A stretch of 64,000 nt of DNA. Source: Madurella fahalii (taxonomy: Eukaryota > Ascomycota > Sordariomycetes > Sordariales). Under the pieces are notes generated by a model. That model saw only the letters and a list, made by a program, of their open reading frames with translations, searched no databases and was not told the origin of the DNA. The translations under genes were made by a program, and so were the position numbers. The stretch lies in NCBI GenBank assembly GCA_029876055.1, contig CM056876.1:2480001-2544000 (forward strand), given 5' to 3'. Within the stretch, counting starts at the first letter, position 1, and each line of letters begins with the position of its first letter. Of this stretch, positions 47,665 through 57,635 are shown in pieces.

Positions 47665-48864
47665 CTAGAAGTTGGCCTTGTCCGTAAACCGCTCGTTCTG
47701 TACAATCTCAACCCAATATCCGTCGGGGTCCAAAACAAACGCCACGTTCTTCATCCGGCCGTCAGTCAGCCTCTTCTTCCAGTTGACGTTGAGCGACTCG
47801 AGCCGTGCGCAGGCCGCCTCGAGATTGTCCACCGAGACGCCTGAGAAACGGTTAGCGTTTTCAACCTTTCTGGGCAGTTCCTGTTTGCTGGGACTCACAA
47901 ATGTGCCCAAAGCCCTGCGGCTCCTTGTTGCCGTCGTGGTAGCTAAAGTTCTCGTCCTTTTCGGTTCCGTAGTTCCAGGTCAGCTCTAGCAGACCCTCGC
48001 GATCAGCTCCTCGTCCCTCGGCCGGGACACCGTTCTCTCCGGGATAGCCCAGGAAGTAGAGGTTAAAGCCCGCCTGGGGGTTCTCGTGCTTCCGGAACAG
48101 AGACATGCCGAGGACCTCCTGGTAGAACTTGAGTGATTTCTCAGCGTCCTTCACTCGTAACATTGTGTGGTTCTATGCAAATGTTAGCACTCGTACGCCG
48201 GCCAAAAAGAGTATGAAGGGGATGCGACCCACCATTCGATACGTTTGCACATCCGTCTCCTTGATGTTCTCCGTCTCTTCCAGCGGTTTCTGCCCGATAA
48301 TCTCAACCCAGTACCCGTCCGGGTCCAGGGCAAACGCAATGTGGCGCATGCGGCCGTCGGTAAGCTTCTTCTGGAACTTGTAGCCGGCCTCCTCGATGCG
48401 CTGGCAGGCAGCCTGAATGTTGTCGACACTGATGCACGTGTGGCCGAAGCCGCGGTGGGGCTCGACATTCCCATTGTTGATTTTGTACTCGGGGTCATTC
48501 TCGGTCCCGTAGTTGTGCGTCAGTTCGATGAGCCCCTCGCGGTCCCACACGTTGTTGCCTCCCGACACAGCCTTGGGCGAGTCATAGCCGAGGAAATACA
48601 GGTCAAACTTGGCGTCGGGGAACTCGAGCTTCTTGATGACCGACATCCCCAGGAATGAGTAGAATTTGACTGAGCGGAGGGTAAGTAAGGGGGAAGAGAG
48701 TGTCCTCAGCCAGGTACGCACCGGACTCTTTGGGGTCCTTTACTCGGATCCTATTTGGTTCGGAGCAGTTAGCACCTATCTAGTGCCTCGACGGAGTACC
48801 AGATTGGTCAGACTTACATAGAGTGATTGAACTTGTAGTTCCTGGTGTCCGTTGTCGAAGCCAT
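47665..48864 (-). CDS. glo1: Glyoxalase I (lactoylglutathione lyase), two-domain
   Basis: Five exons, complement of 48818-48864, 48722-48750, 48233-48669, 47899-48172 and 47665-47840, give 320 residues. Introns are 67, 52, 60 and 58 bp. Two tandem VOC domains are visible. Each starts with a MIRVKD or MLRVKD segment and SVKFYSFLGMSVI or SLKFYQEVLGMSLF. Each then runs through FDLYFLGY or FNLYFLGY, ELTHNYGTE or ELTWNYGTE and GFGH, and ends LDPDGYWVEI. The paired His and Glu of these blocks (ELTHNYG or ELTWNYG, and GYWVEI) are the metal and glutathione-site regions of glyoxalase I. The enzyme converts the methylglyoxal-glutathione adduct to S-lactoylglutathione in the cytosol. The two-domain monomer is the known yeast-type arrangement, and the length agrees. 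Confidence 0.94.
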
Positions 48865-49680
48865 CGTAGCGAAAAGCCGAGAAGGCACTTCCAAGCCCAG
48901 GTAAGCAAGAAGCCCGGCAGTATAAACAACCCGGCGCCGATGTAAGGAGCAAAAGGAATGAACAGATGGCTCAACGTGAAGGAATGAGCATCCAACCTAC
49001 CTAGTCTAAGAGTGAAAGTCGGTTTTTTCTGCAAGGACGGTAAGAGCAGCCTCAGCCTTTGTGACGCGCGTAGTGAGTAGCTCATGTGGCACTGTTCGGT
49101 GTTCTAGTATCCGACAGTTTCGCTGTCAATTTCCAAGCGGGGAACATGAAGCTATTCAACCCGGTACATGTTACATGGTAATACGGGGCGGCTGCTCCCT
49201 GCCGCGGAGGATTTACAACTTAAAATGCGCTCCCGACGCATCCCCTGTAATCATTACCCCTCATTACAGCAGCGGGGTAGCTTCGGAGCTTGGGCCTCGT
49301 GCTTCTGGCTATTTACGTAGTACCCCGCCGTTTTGTCATCCTTCATGGCTGACGTCAACACTTAGCCCCGGGGCCAGCTCCACAACCTCAGCCAGTCCAA
49401 GGGAACTCTCACTCTTGTCCGCACCAGAAGAAGATATGCAGCGTGTCTCAGCAAGGACAATTACAATCTCCTCATCCAGCTTATTACATAATTAAATTAT
49501 CACCCGCAACATGCAAATTCTTTAACCGCTAACGCCGGGAAAATGACAACCCAAAACCATCGCAACCCTTAGCGCAACTCCAACCTAAGCATAATGCTAA
49601 CAATACAAGCTTGCCCAGCCGCATGCTATAACCATACGTAATGAATCAGCCCCAGCAGCCTACACGCAAGACCCGCCAAA
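48865..49680. other. Intergenic stretch, glo1 promoter
   Basis: About 0.8 kb, with the glyoxalase promoter at the left and the 3' region of the CNNM gene at the right (AT-richer at 49480-49640). No gene is supported. Confidence 0.5.
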
Positions 49681-50215
49681 TTACTTCCCCCCCTTGCGCT
49701 TCTTTCTCCTGTTCTTTTTCTTCCCCCCACCCCCACCGGCCCCCTTCGCACTCCCATCTCGCGCCGCCCGAGAACCAGACGCCTCCTCGTCCCCTAGACC
49801 AGGCGACAGCACGCCTTCCTCTTCCTCATCTTCGTCCTCCCCTTCCTCTTGCTCATCAGCCAACGACTTGCCGTCACCTTTCCTCTGGTCCGCATCCTTT
49901 GACGACAATAACCCAGTTCCATCCCTCGTGAACAAGCCAAACGTGGACCTGCTCAGAGGCTTCGACTGCTCCACCGGCGTCGTCGCGGCCACAGCAAAGT
50001 CATCGTCCTCATTGGAGCTCGTCGTCTCGAGGACCACTTTGCGCACGCCACGCGACTCGATTACGTTCTCAGTGATGCTGCCGCTGCGGACATTCGCGCG
50101 CTTGGACGCAAAAGAATTACTGGGATTGCTCTTGTTGTTCTGATTGTTGTTGGTTTCCGCCCGCAGGCTGTGGGCGCTCTCGCCGCTTGAGCTCGCCCGT
50201 TGGTGTCCGCCGGCG

Positions 50216-50249
<34 letters not shown>

Positions 50250-52295
50250 GGGCTTCCGTGCCTTGTTCCGGCGAGCTGCTCTTGGCCGAGTACGGCGTCT
50301 GCGTCGACTTGTTCGCTTGCTCTGCCTCATCCAAAGACAACGCGGGCGCTCCGTTGGCTGAGGACTCCAACTGCATCGCCAGAGCCGGACTGACGGAACC
50401 ATAACTTTTCCTCAGCGCCTGGATCCCGTCTTTCCCTGTCACATGGGGCTTAAGCAACCCTGTAGTCTCGTCCCCTTCGTCCTCCTCTTCTGCCGGATGT
50501 GGCTCCTGGATGGCCGGCTCGGAGAGAGAGGCAGCACGCGCTTGAGGAGTCGGGTGTGCCCCAGTCCCAGGCTTGATTTTGACGGTGGTCGATTGTGTCT
50601 TCTTGGGGTTTGTTGCGGGGTTGGACGGGCCCAGATGCTTGAGATGCTCCTTGATGTCCTCAAAGTTGGCCCGCACAGGGACTGTCGTCCTCACAAACTG
50701 GCCATCTATGCCCGCTGAGCTTCTCCGTATCATAAGCATCGCAGTCCTGGGGCTACTGGAGAGGGCGGGTGTATCGTAGCTCGTTGGGCCAGGTGTCTCG
50801 CTTGCTCTACGTAGCGAATCACTTTCGTCTGGCCCTACGGCAGCGTGGTCACCCGATTTTCCGGCTGGGTCCTCTGAGTGCCTGCGCTGGACACGGGCTT
50901 TAGGAGCCGGGGCGAGGCGACGAATAGCCTTGTGAACATCGATGTAGACATCCGACTCATCAATGATTTCCCTGTTGTCAAGTCAGCCTCTGTCATCCCC
51001 ACCAACGCAGCATTGTAAGTACGTACTCCCCAATCAGCTCTTCAATCACATCTTCGAGTGTGACGACGCCGAGAGCGCCATGGTCCTCGCCGGGATATTC
51101 CGAAACAAGCACCATGTGGGATTTGCCCTCCTGAAAAAAGTTCACAATGTCCAGGCAGCTGGTCTCTGGGCGGGTTTCCGGGAGCGTGGCCAGCGGGAAA
51201 TCCCGGACGAGTTTGCAGTCCTCGGGATCGTACGTGATCAGAATTTTGACCAACAGCATGCCGACAAAGTTGGTGGGGTTTCCGGTTTCGTGGATGGGGA
51301 TTCGCGAGTAGCCCGCAGTCAGGATCATGTCCATTGTCTGCTCATCCAGGACAGTATCCTCTGACATGACGAAGACGTCAGCCATTGGAGTCATCACATT
51401 CGCGACTGGCTTTTCCTTCAAGTCCAGAACCGCGCTGATGATGGTGACCTCGTCCTGGTTCAGGCGCTGAGACACCTCGCCAAGGTTCTTGTGTAAGGTA
51501 ACGAGAGTCTTTAGTCCGCTCTTCTTGTAGACGGTACCGTGATCCTCCCCAAGGAGCTTGTCTAGGAGCTTCGCCATCGGCCAGGCGATCGGCGCCATGA
51601 GATACATCATGGCGATGACTGGTTTGGACATGTAGCCGCCGATCTGAAGACCGTATCGAACGCAAATCGATTGAGGAAGAACCTCGCCGAATATCACTAG
51701 ACCAATGGAATCAGCTGTTGCTCGATGGGATTGATGGACCGAGGCGGGCCGGGTACTTACCGATCAAGAATGTCGAGCCCACGACGGCAGCAACGCCGCC
51801 GCCGAGACAACGGTCGAGGACCACAGGGAGGGATTCGTTGACAATGACATTGGCCAATAGTAGGGTAACCAATACCCAGTGTTTGCCCTTCTTGAGTAAA
51901 TCGTAGACTCTTTTGGCGTTCTTTTGTTGCGGCTCGCTAGGGTCACGGGCCATGACCTGGAGGTAGATACCATCCTGTCCCATCAATCTGACTATGTTAG
52001 CCGGTCGCAAGAGCACAAACACACTGAGACTGTCTTACGCGATGGTCAGACCGGCGAACGCGCCGCCTGAGAGCACAAGCACCACCGAGGCTACATAGAG
52101 AACCCAGAGGCTGGCGCCCTCAGCCTCCGGCTCTTCCTGTGCATAATGTTCCCAGCCACCGAGCGGCGCCGCATAGGTCGTCGATAGGGTCAAGGAGAAA
52201 ACCCGCGCGAGCCCAACAGCAATAGATCGCGCGGCAAGAAAGCCATTGGGGTGTGCTGATATACTCCGCATGGGTGGCACCCGGTTGACTGCCAT
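49681..52295 (-). CDS. CNNM/Mam3-like membrane protein with CBS pair
   Basis: Four exons, complement of 52039-52295, 51761-51987, 51027-51696 and 49681-50971, give 814 residues. Introns are 51, 64 and 55 bp. An N-terminal hydrophobic leader is followed by transmembrane segments of a CNNM (DUF21) domain (WVLYVASVVLVLSGGAFAGL, WVLVTLLLANVIVNESLPVV, VIFGEVLPQSICVRYGLQIG). A CBS pair follows at about residues 260-385 (VANVMTPMADVFVMSEDTVL, AGYSRIPIHE, GVVTLEDVIEELIGE). The last 430 residues are low complexity and end in KKKNRRKKRKGGK. Yeast Mam3, the closest named family member, is a vacuolar protein that affects metal and magnesium handling, and animal CNNMs move or regulate magnesium. The same role is likely here but unproven. 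Confidence 0.9.
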
Positions 52296-53356
52296 TGTCG
52301 TTGTCGTCGGTTGCGTTTGGCAGCCTGCGGGCGCGCGACTCGGAAGAAAGGCTTTCTTTTTCGCTGGAACGAGAACTCGTACGGGCTCCTCGTCAGTTCA
52401 TTGTAACAGGGATTTTGCGGCAACCTTGGTCAAGTGCGTCTGTCAGCGCCGGACGACGAATTTCAGAAAGGCAATATCTTGGTCTGGGCAGTGTGTGGTG
52501 GGGCTGGAATTCGTGCGACAAGAGTGGGTTCTTCGACCGATGACGCCTCCCCGGTCTAAATAATCGGCGACGATTGGCTTTGTCTGTTGATTTGGCAGCG
52601 CAGGAGGCTTCTGTTCCCGCCCCCGCGTCCAGAGCGTCTCTTGGCCTATCTATCTTACTTGGAACCGCCACAGCGCGCTAACTTTGCATATCGGCGCCCG
52701 ACTAAGCGGGTAGCTTGGGAAGCTTGTGTTTGAAGTCGCCCAGTTACAGTAATTCCTCTCTGTTGGGCAAAGTGGGGGTTTCTCGGATCAGATCCCCATG
52801 CGTCCACCAAGTGCACTTTAGCTGAAACAGTTCTCGCTTGCAGCAATCTCATACATCCACAGCTCATGGGAACACAGGAAATGTGCATGCAGACGAATCT
52901 GTTTTCTTGAAGTCGTGAAGAAAATATGTGTATGTACGTCAGGATACCTTCTGTGCAGCGTTACACGGCATTGTGGGAGGGTGGCCTGTGCACTTACCGG
53001 GGAGCCCCCCCGTCTGCGCCCCACCAAATACCTGATCTGTTCGGTCTTCGCAGCGCCCCAGCAACCCATCACGCCCCACCACGCGACTTGGTGCGGCATC
53101 GACGAGCTGTGAGACGACCAGACAGATCTCCCGCGATATCCTGAAAGCAGTGACCGTCTTTCGCGTCTCATGTCTCCACGTGAGCTGGGCTAAATAAAAA
53201 GAAATCGTCTTTCCGTGGTGCGTTGCCTGGCATGTACGCGCATGTAGCGGCTTTGCATCTTGTCCTCCGCTACTACCGTCGACACTCGAGCATCCAAGGC
53301 GAGAAAGGAAGAGGACCTACGTTCATCCGCCCACTACCCGATACGTTTAGGGAACC
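52296..53356. other. Divergent promoter region, CNNM gene and 807-aa gene
   Basis: About 1.06 kb between two divergent start codons. It should contain both promoters. No other gene is supported. Confidence 0.55.
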
Positions 53357-55780
53357 ATGGTAATCACTCGGAGTAAACACCGCACTACCGTCGCCGCGGA
53401 TGATGAAAGCAGCTCTGGGGACAGCGATATCCCAGACCGACCAGTTCGTCGCCGTGAGGCTTCCGCCCAAACTCCAGCCACGCTTCGACCTCAAAAAAGG
53501 CCGCAGGCGGCTGGTTCTGATGCCACAAAACGGAAGAGAAATACCAGTGTCACTTCCAGCGGGCGGAAAGTGAAGCGCCTTAGAGACGTCTTTGATGAGG
53601 TCAAAGAGTCGATTCAGGCGCGAAACGAAGACGAGGGTGAAGATGAGGACGAAGAGTACGTTGATGGCGCAGTAATTGAAATGATGAACGCGGCATCCAA
53701 GCCTCGGACTTTGGGGACTAAGCAGGCAGGCAATATCGAGGTTGTGCTCAGCACATCTGGCTCGAGGACAACAGCTCCGTCTGAAATATTGCCGGCGGGC
53801 AGGAGCGAGCGCCGCCCACGTGCTAGGCGGTTAAACCGTCGAGCTAATGCCATCGAGTTTATCGGGCTCGACTTACCTGAGTTACACCGGATCAATCATG
53901 CAGACAGGGCCCCAGACACCATAAGGGAGACTCCTCAGCAACAACGCCGTTCTCAATCAGTCAGGCATAGAGGCCGTGCGATCGACAAGGATGTGGAAGA
54001 CACAGCGGCAGAGGAAAAGGACGAAGAAGAGATTCACAGTGGTTTTGAACATTCGACCACTCTCATGGGAAGCCCAGAGCTGCAGTCTTCTGCAACAAAG
54101 CGCCGGGCATCGCAGGCCGCCCATGATGTCTATAACGTACCCGAAGACCCAGATCCCCCAACGGCTGTTGCCCGCCGTCCTCCCACGATGGTTAACGGCC
54201 TACCATTGTTAAGCCGGGTTGGGAGGGCTAAGAAACCGGCCCGCAAAGCCTCGATTTCCCGGAACAATGCTAGGCTCGCCTCGATTTATGAAGAGGAGGC
54301 CGTTGGCCCCCCTCGTCATGATCCGCTGTCTTCTATCGACGAAGGAGACCAAGAACTTGAGAGACTCATGAGGCTCGCGGACGGAAGCGAGGAGTCGGAA
54401 TCCGAGGTCAGCTGGCAGGCTGATAGTGCGGGTGATCAGCACGCTACCGCGGATAATCCTTCTGTGGCTATCCAAATACCTCCCAACGTCGAATCGTGCC
54501 GCACTATGACGATCTCCAGTGACTATATTAACAATATGCGGACGATCATGGGTTGGAGGGATTGGACAGGAGCAGGCCGAAGTTGGGACACTACGCTGGT
54601 CCATCCCGGCACCCTTGGTCATGACGGGGATGGACCAGTCCAAACACGGCTGGGTAAAGGCTGCTTCAAGTCGCTCCGCTGCTTCAAAAGCTTGCTAGAA
54701 AAAGTGCCTAGTACAGTCGAACTTCCGAAGCAAAACGCATTCCTTGCCAAAGAAGGGCAGGCTTTGAATAATGCCATGAGCAGCATCGACAGGGTGATAA
54801 CGAAGATTTGCGATGAGGGCCGGGCAGCTGCGGGTGATTCGGGCTCGAGGTTCCGCAAGGCGCTAGCCAAGGATCTCTCTTCCTGTCTTATCCCCATGCT
54901 CGTCCTGGTCCAAGGGAGTGCCTTCACCGTTGGAATTGTCGAAGACGACGATGATGACGACAATGGTTTACTTCCAGGCGAAGGCGTCTTCACATGGTCT
55001 ACAGTGCAATATCTGTTGTGGATCGCAGGCTGGATGCTCCGGCTCGAGGCCGTGCTGATGTCCGAGCTCAGTCGGCCGGGCAGCGGAAGCAGACATTCTG
55101 ACCCTGGTCAAGCAACAAGTCAGGAGGACGCCCTCTCACGAGTGTCCCGCCAGCGGTTTGGCGTTATGCTGAGGAACTGGAAACAGCACCTCCGCCACGC
55201 AGTGGATAACTTCAACGAGCAGGTCGAGAGAGACCGGGACCGGTTGATCAAGAAACAGCAGGACGAGGCCATCAAGGAAGCCAAGAGAAAGGCGGAGGAG
55301 GAAGAGTTGGCTCGGTCGCAGGAGCAACACTGCAATTGGGAGTTGTCGATACAGAGGGTTGTGAGCCGACCCCGGCCATTAGTGGAGAAGTGGCGCAAGG
55401 CGACGCAGAATTGGAACGTTTATCCTCCCCTTTCGACAAGTCAGGTCAATGGCAGCGGCGGCAGCGTGAGGAAAGCTATGTTAGTCTCGGGTCGTGGCTC
55501 TGGCTCCGGGACCCAGTCTCGGCCATTGTCATTGGTCTCATCAAGCAGGCCGTCTCCGGCTCCTTCTCGGCCTACGCCTACACCACCTCCAGTGGTACTG
55601 GGTGATTTGTATTGGGATGAGGACGATGTGAAATGGTTTTTGGCGGAGCTGCAGCGGCCGGATAGGAGGGCTGACTATCTGGCTGTGTGCGCCGAGACGC
55701 TCGATCTTCCACTTGATGAGGTGCGGAATATGAGGGACCGGTTGAAAAGAGAAGGGCGTTACCAGTCTCCCGGGCGTTGA
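53357..55780 (+). CDS. Unrecognised nuclear-type protein, 807 residues
   Basis: A single exon with no stop and no need for introns. The start MVITRSKHRTT is the first ATG. I do not recognise the family. The N-terminal 370 residues are low complexity with basic clusters (KRKRNTSVTSSGRKVKRLRD, RRPRARRLNRR) and acidic runs (NEDEGEDEDEEYVDG). From about 385 to 670 there is an apparently folded, helix-rich region (ISSDYINNMRTIMGWRDWTG, FLAKEGQALNNAMSSIDRVI, FTWSTVQYLLWIAGWMLRLE). This is interrupted by a DDDDDDN run. A charged coiled segment follows at about 610-655 (QVERDRDRLIKKQQDEAIKE). The C-terminus carries LYWDEDDVKWFLAELQRPDR followed by a short helix, somewhat like a Myb/SANT-type start. 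Nuclear location is inferred from the basic clusters. Confidence 0.75.
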   Translation: MVITRSKHRTTVAADDESSSGDSDIPDRPVRRREASAQTPATLRPQKRPQAAGSDATKRKRNTSVTSSGRKVKRLRDVFDEVKESIQARNEDEGEDEDEEYVDGAVIEMMNAASKPRTLGTKQAGNIEVVLSTSGSRTTAPSEILPAGRSERRPRARRLNRRANAIEFIGLDLPELHRINHADRAPDTIRETPQQQRRSQSVRHRGRAIDKDVEDTAAEEKDEEEIHSGFEHSTTLMGSPELQSSATKRRASQAAHDVYNVPEDPDPPTAVARRPPTMVNGLPLLSRVGRAKKPARKASISRNNARLASIYEEEAVGPPRHDPLSSIDEGDQELERLMRLADGSEESESEVSWQADSAGDQHATADNPSVAIQIPPNVESCRTMTISSDYINNMRTIMGWRDWTGAGRSWDTTLVHPGTLGHDGDGPVQTRLGKGCFKSLRCFKSLLEKVPSTVELPKQNAFLAKEGQALNNAMSSIDRVITKICDEGRAAAGDSGSRFRKALAKDLSSCLIPMLVLVQGSAFTVGIVEDDDDDDNGLLPGEGVFTWSTVQYLLWIAGWMLRLEAVLMSELSRPGSGSRHSDPGQATSQEDALSRVSRQRFGVMLRNWKQHLRHAVDNFNEQVERDRDRLIKKQQDEAIKEAKRKAEEEELARSQEQHCNWELSIQRVVSRPRPLVEKWRKATQNWNVYPPLSTSQVNGSGGSVRKAMLVSGRGSGSGTQSRPLSLVSSSRPSPAPSRPTPTPPPVVLGDLYWDEDDVKWFLAELQRPDRRADYLAVCAETLDLPLDEVRNMRDRLKREGRYQSPGR

Positions 55781-57635
55781 TCTAAGTTGACCACCTGGTT
55801 TTCATCAATAGTCTGGTTAATTTGAAGCGTGCTCGGTTGGGTTGGGAGGTGGTGCAGAATGCGTGTGCTATTGGATCTGGCTCAACTTGCTAATAACGAT
55901 GGAGATACCCCATGCTTTCACTGCATTGCTTGAAGGCGGACCAGTTATGGCGGCAAGGCAACTATACTAGTGTGGCTGTAGAGCCGTTATTCTTTATTTT
56001 TAACATCGTCTTCTTACGGGCCGCCAGAAGTGTCTCGTTATACCGTAGGTAATCTAGGACCTCTTGCAAGGAAGTCATGGTGCTATATCAACGTAACGTA
56101 TTGCACTGTAAATGGATCCGTCCCCATTTGTTATATCTCTGTAGATGTAGGATTAGGTTCCCGTAGAGAAGCAGGTGGGTCATGGCATCGTGAGACGCTT
56201 CCTATGGTCTCATTGTTTTTTTCTTCTTTTCTTCCAAATTGTCTAGTAGCTGCCATTGAGAGGACACGCGTTTCAAACAAATACGTACCCTCCACCGTGT
56301 GGCGCTGTTCCTTACGCCTTAAGGTCCGCTCCCGACACTTGTTTCCCGAGTCTCGCTCAATTCAGTGGCTTAGAGGAACAAGTGAGCAATAAGGGGACGT
56401 TAGGCGTTGACCCCCGCCACCCACGCGAGGCGAGACAACCAGGAAGGCGAGGACTGGTCAATAGGCCACTTCTGTCCCTTCGGCGGGCATTTCCAGGTTA
56501 TCCCAGTCTTGGGGCTAACTTCCTGTTTAGGAGCGAAGGAAGGTATTAATCATTCAAGTTAAGCTTAATGGAGGGCTGTTATGGTTGGAATTCATCCCAT
56601 CCATGAAACCAAGGCCGGTAACCTGGGCCTGACACATCCGTCCCAACCGTGCCTGACGAGCCACTTCAGATGTTGCATAGACAACCCCCTCGATGCGTTG
56701 CGACACTTCCCATTCCGCCACCACACGACCGGGTGTACAATTAAAAATCTGACGGCGGGCGCTAGCGAATAGAAAGCTCACAACAGCTTCCGGGTGACCA
56801 AGCATTGACAGACGTTGAAACGCCGCCGACGAATCGATGCGGACCGCCTTAGCAATTCACTGCGTTGGGGATGCGAGGCAATTGAGCGGCCAATGCCACT
56901 GGCTGAGATGCAATATGCAAAAAGCACTACCGTACGAGACCACACAGCACCAGAGCCCCTGTTCGCATGCCCCACCAGGCGTTTCCTGCAACGCCTGCAC
57001 CGCGGCACCCCCTTCCCTGGTCGCCCACGCTAGGCCCACATATTTTCCTTTCTGGGGACTCTGCCAGCGGCAGCACATGGGAGACCAGCGCCGGGCTCCT
57101 CTTTTTTTCACCTCTCTTCCTTTTCGTGGTAATTGCAGCTGAACCTCGTCTTTTCTTCCATCACCACTAGGCCTCTCTGCTGTAGGAGGTCTTTGTGCGT
57201 GACTGTCCGGCCCGTTTTGCAGAGCATATCCGCTGTTGCTTCCCGCCGCCGTCTCGAGCCCGTCGCTGGCCCGGTCAAAGCTTCTTGGCTGTACGTGCCC
57301 GGCCGCTCCGACAATAGCCATTGTTTGGTCGTCTACAACTGTCCGCCGAAAGGGAGTGCCTATCTACAGGGGGACTGGTGAGTTTGCTGCTTGCTTTTGG
57401 GAGCTTCCTCAAGTTATCGACGCTAGTCCCTGCTCTTCATTTGTCTTTCTTCCTTGTTGTCAGACACTATCAGACGATACGGGAAAGCTTCGTCTGGGCT
57501 TCCCGCTTTGATTGCGCTTAATTTCATGGCACTCCACCGTCATCGGCTGTGCTAACCGTCCTTACCATTACTTGAGACCGTCTCGCCGGTGCTTGATTCG
57601 CAGTTTCGAACCAGTCCCAACGACGCCAGCCCATC
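55781..57635. other. Intergenic stretch, promoter of coiled-coil gene
   Basis: About 1.85 kb. The right part from 57080 is pyrimidine-rich and probably the leader of the coiled-coil gene. A candidate 5' leader intron is 57378-57463 (GTGAGT donor, TTGTCAG acceptor, 86 bp), which is inference without transcript support. No coding gene is supported. Confidence 0.45.
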
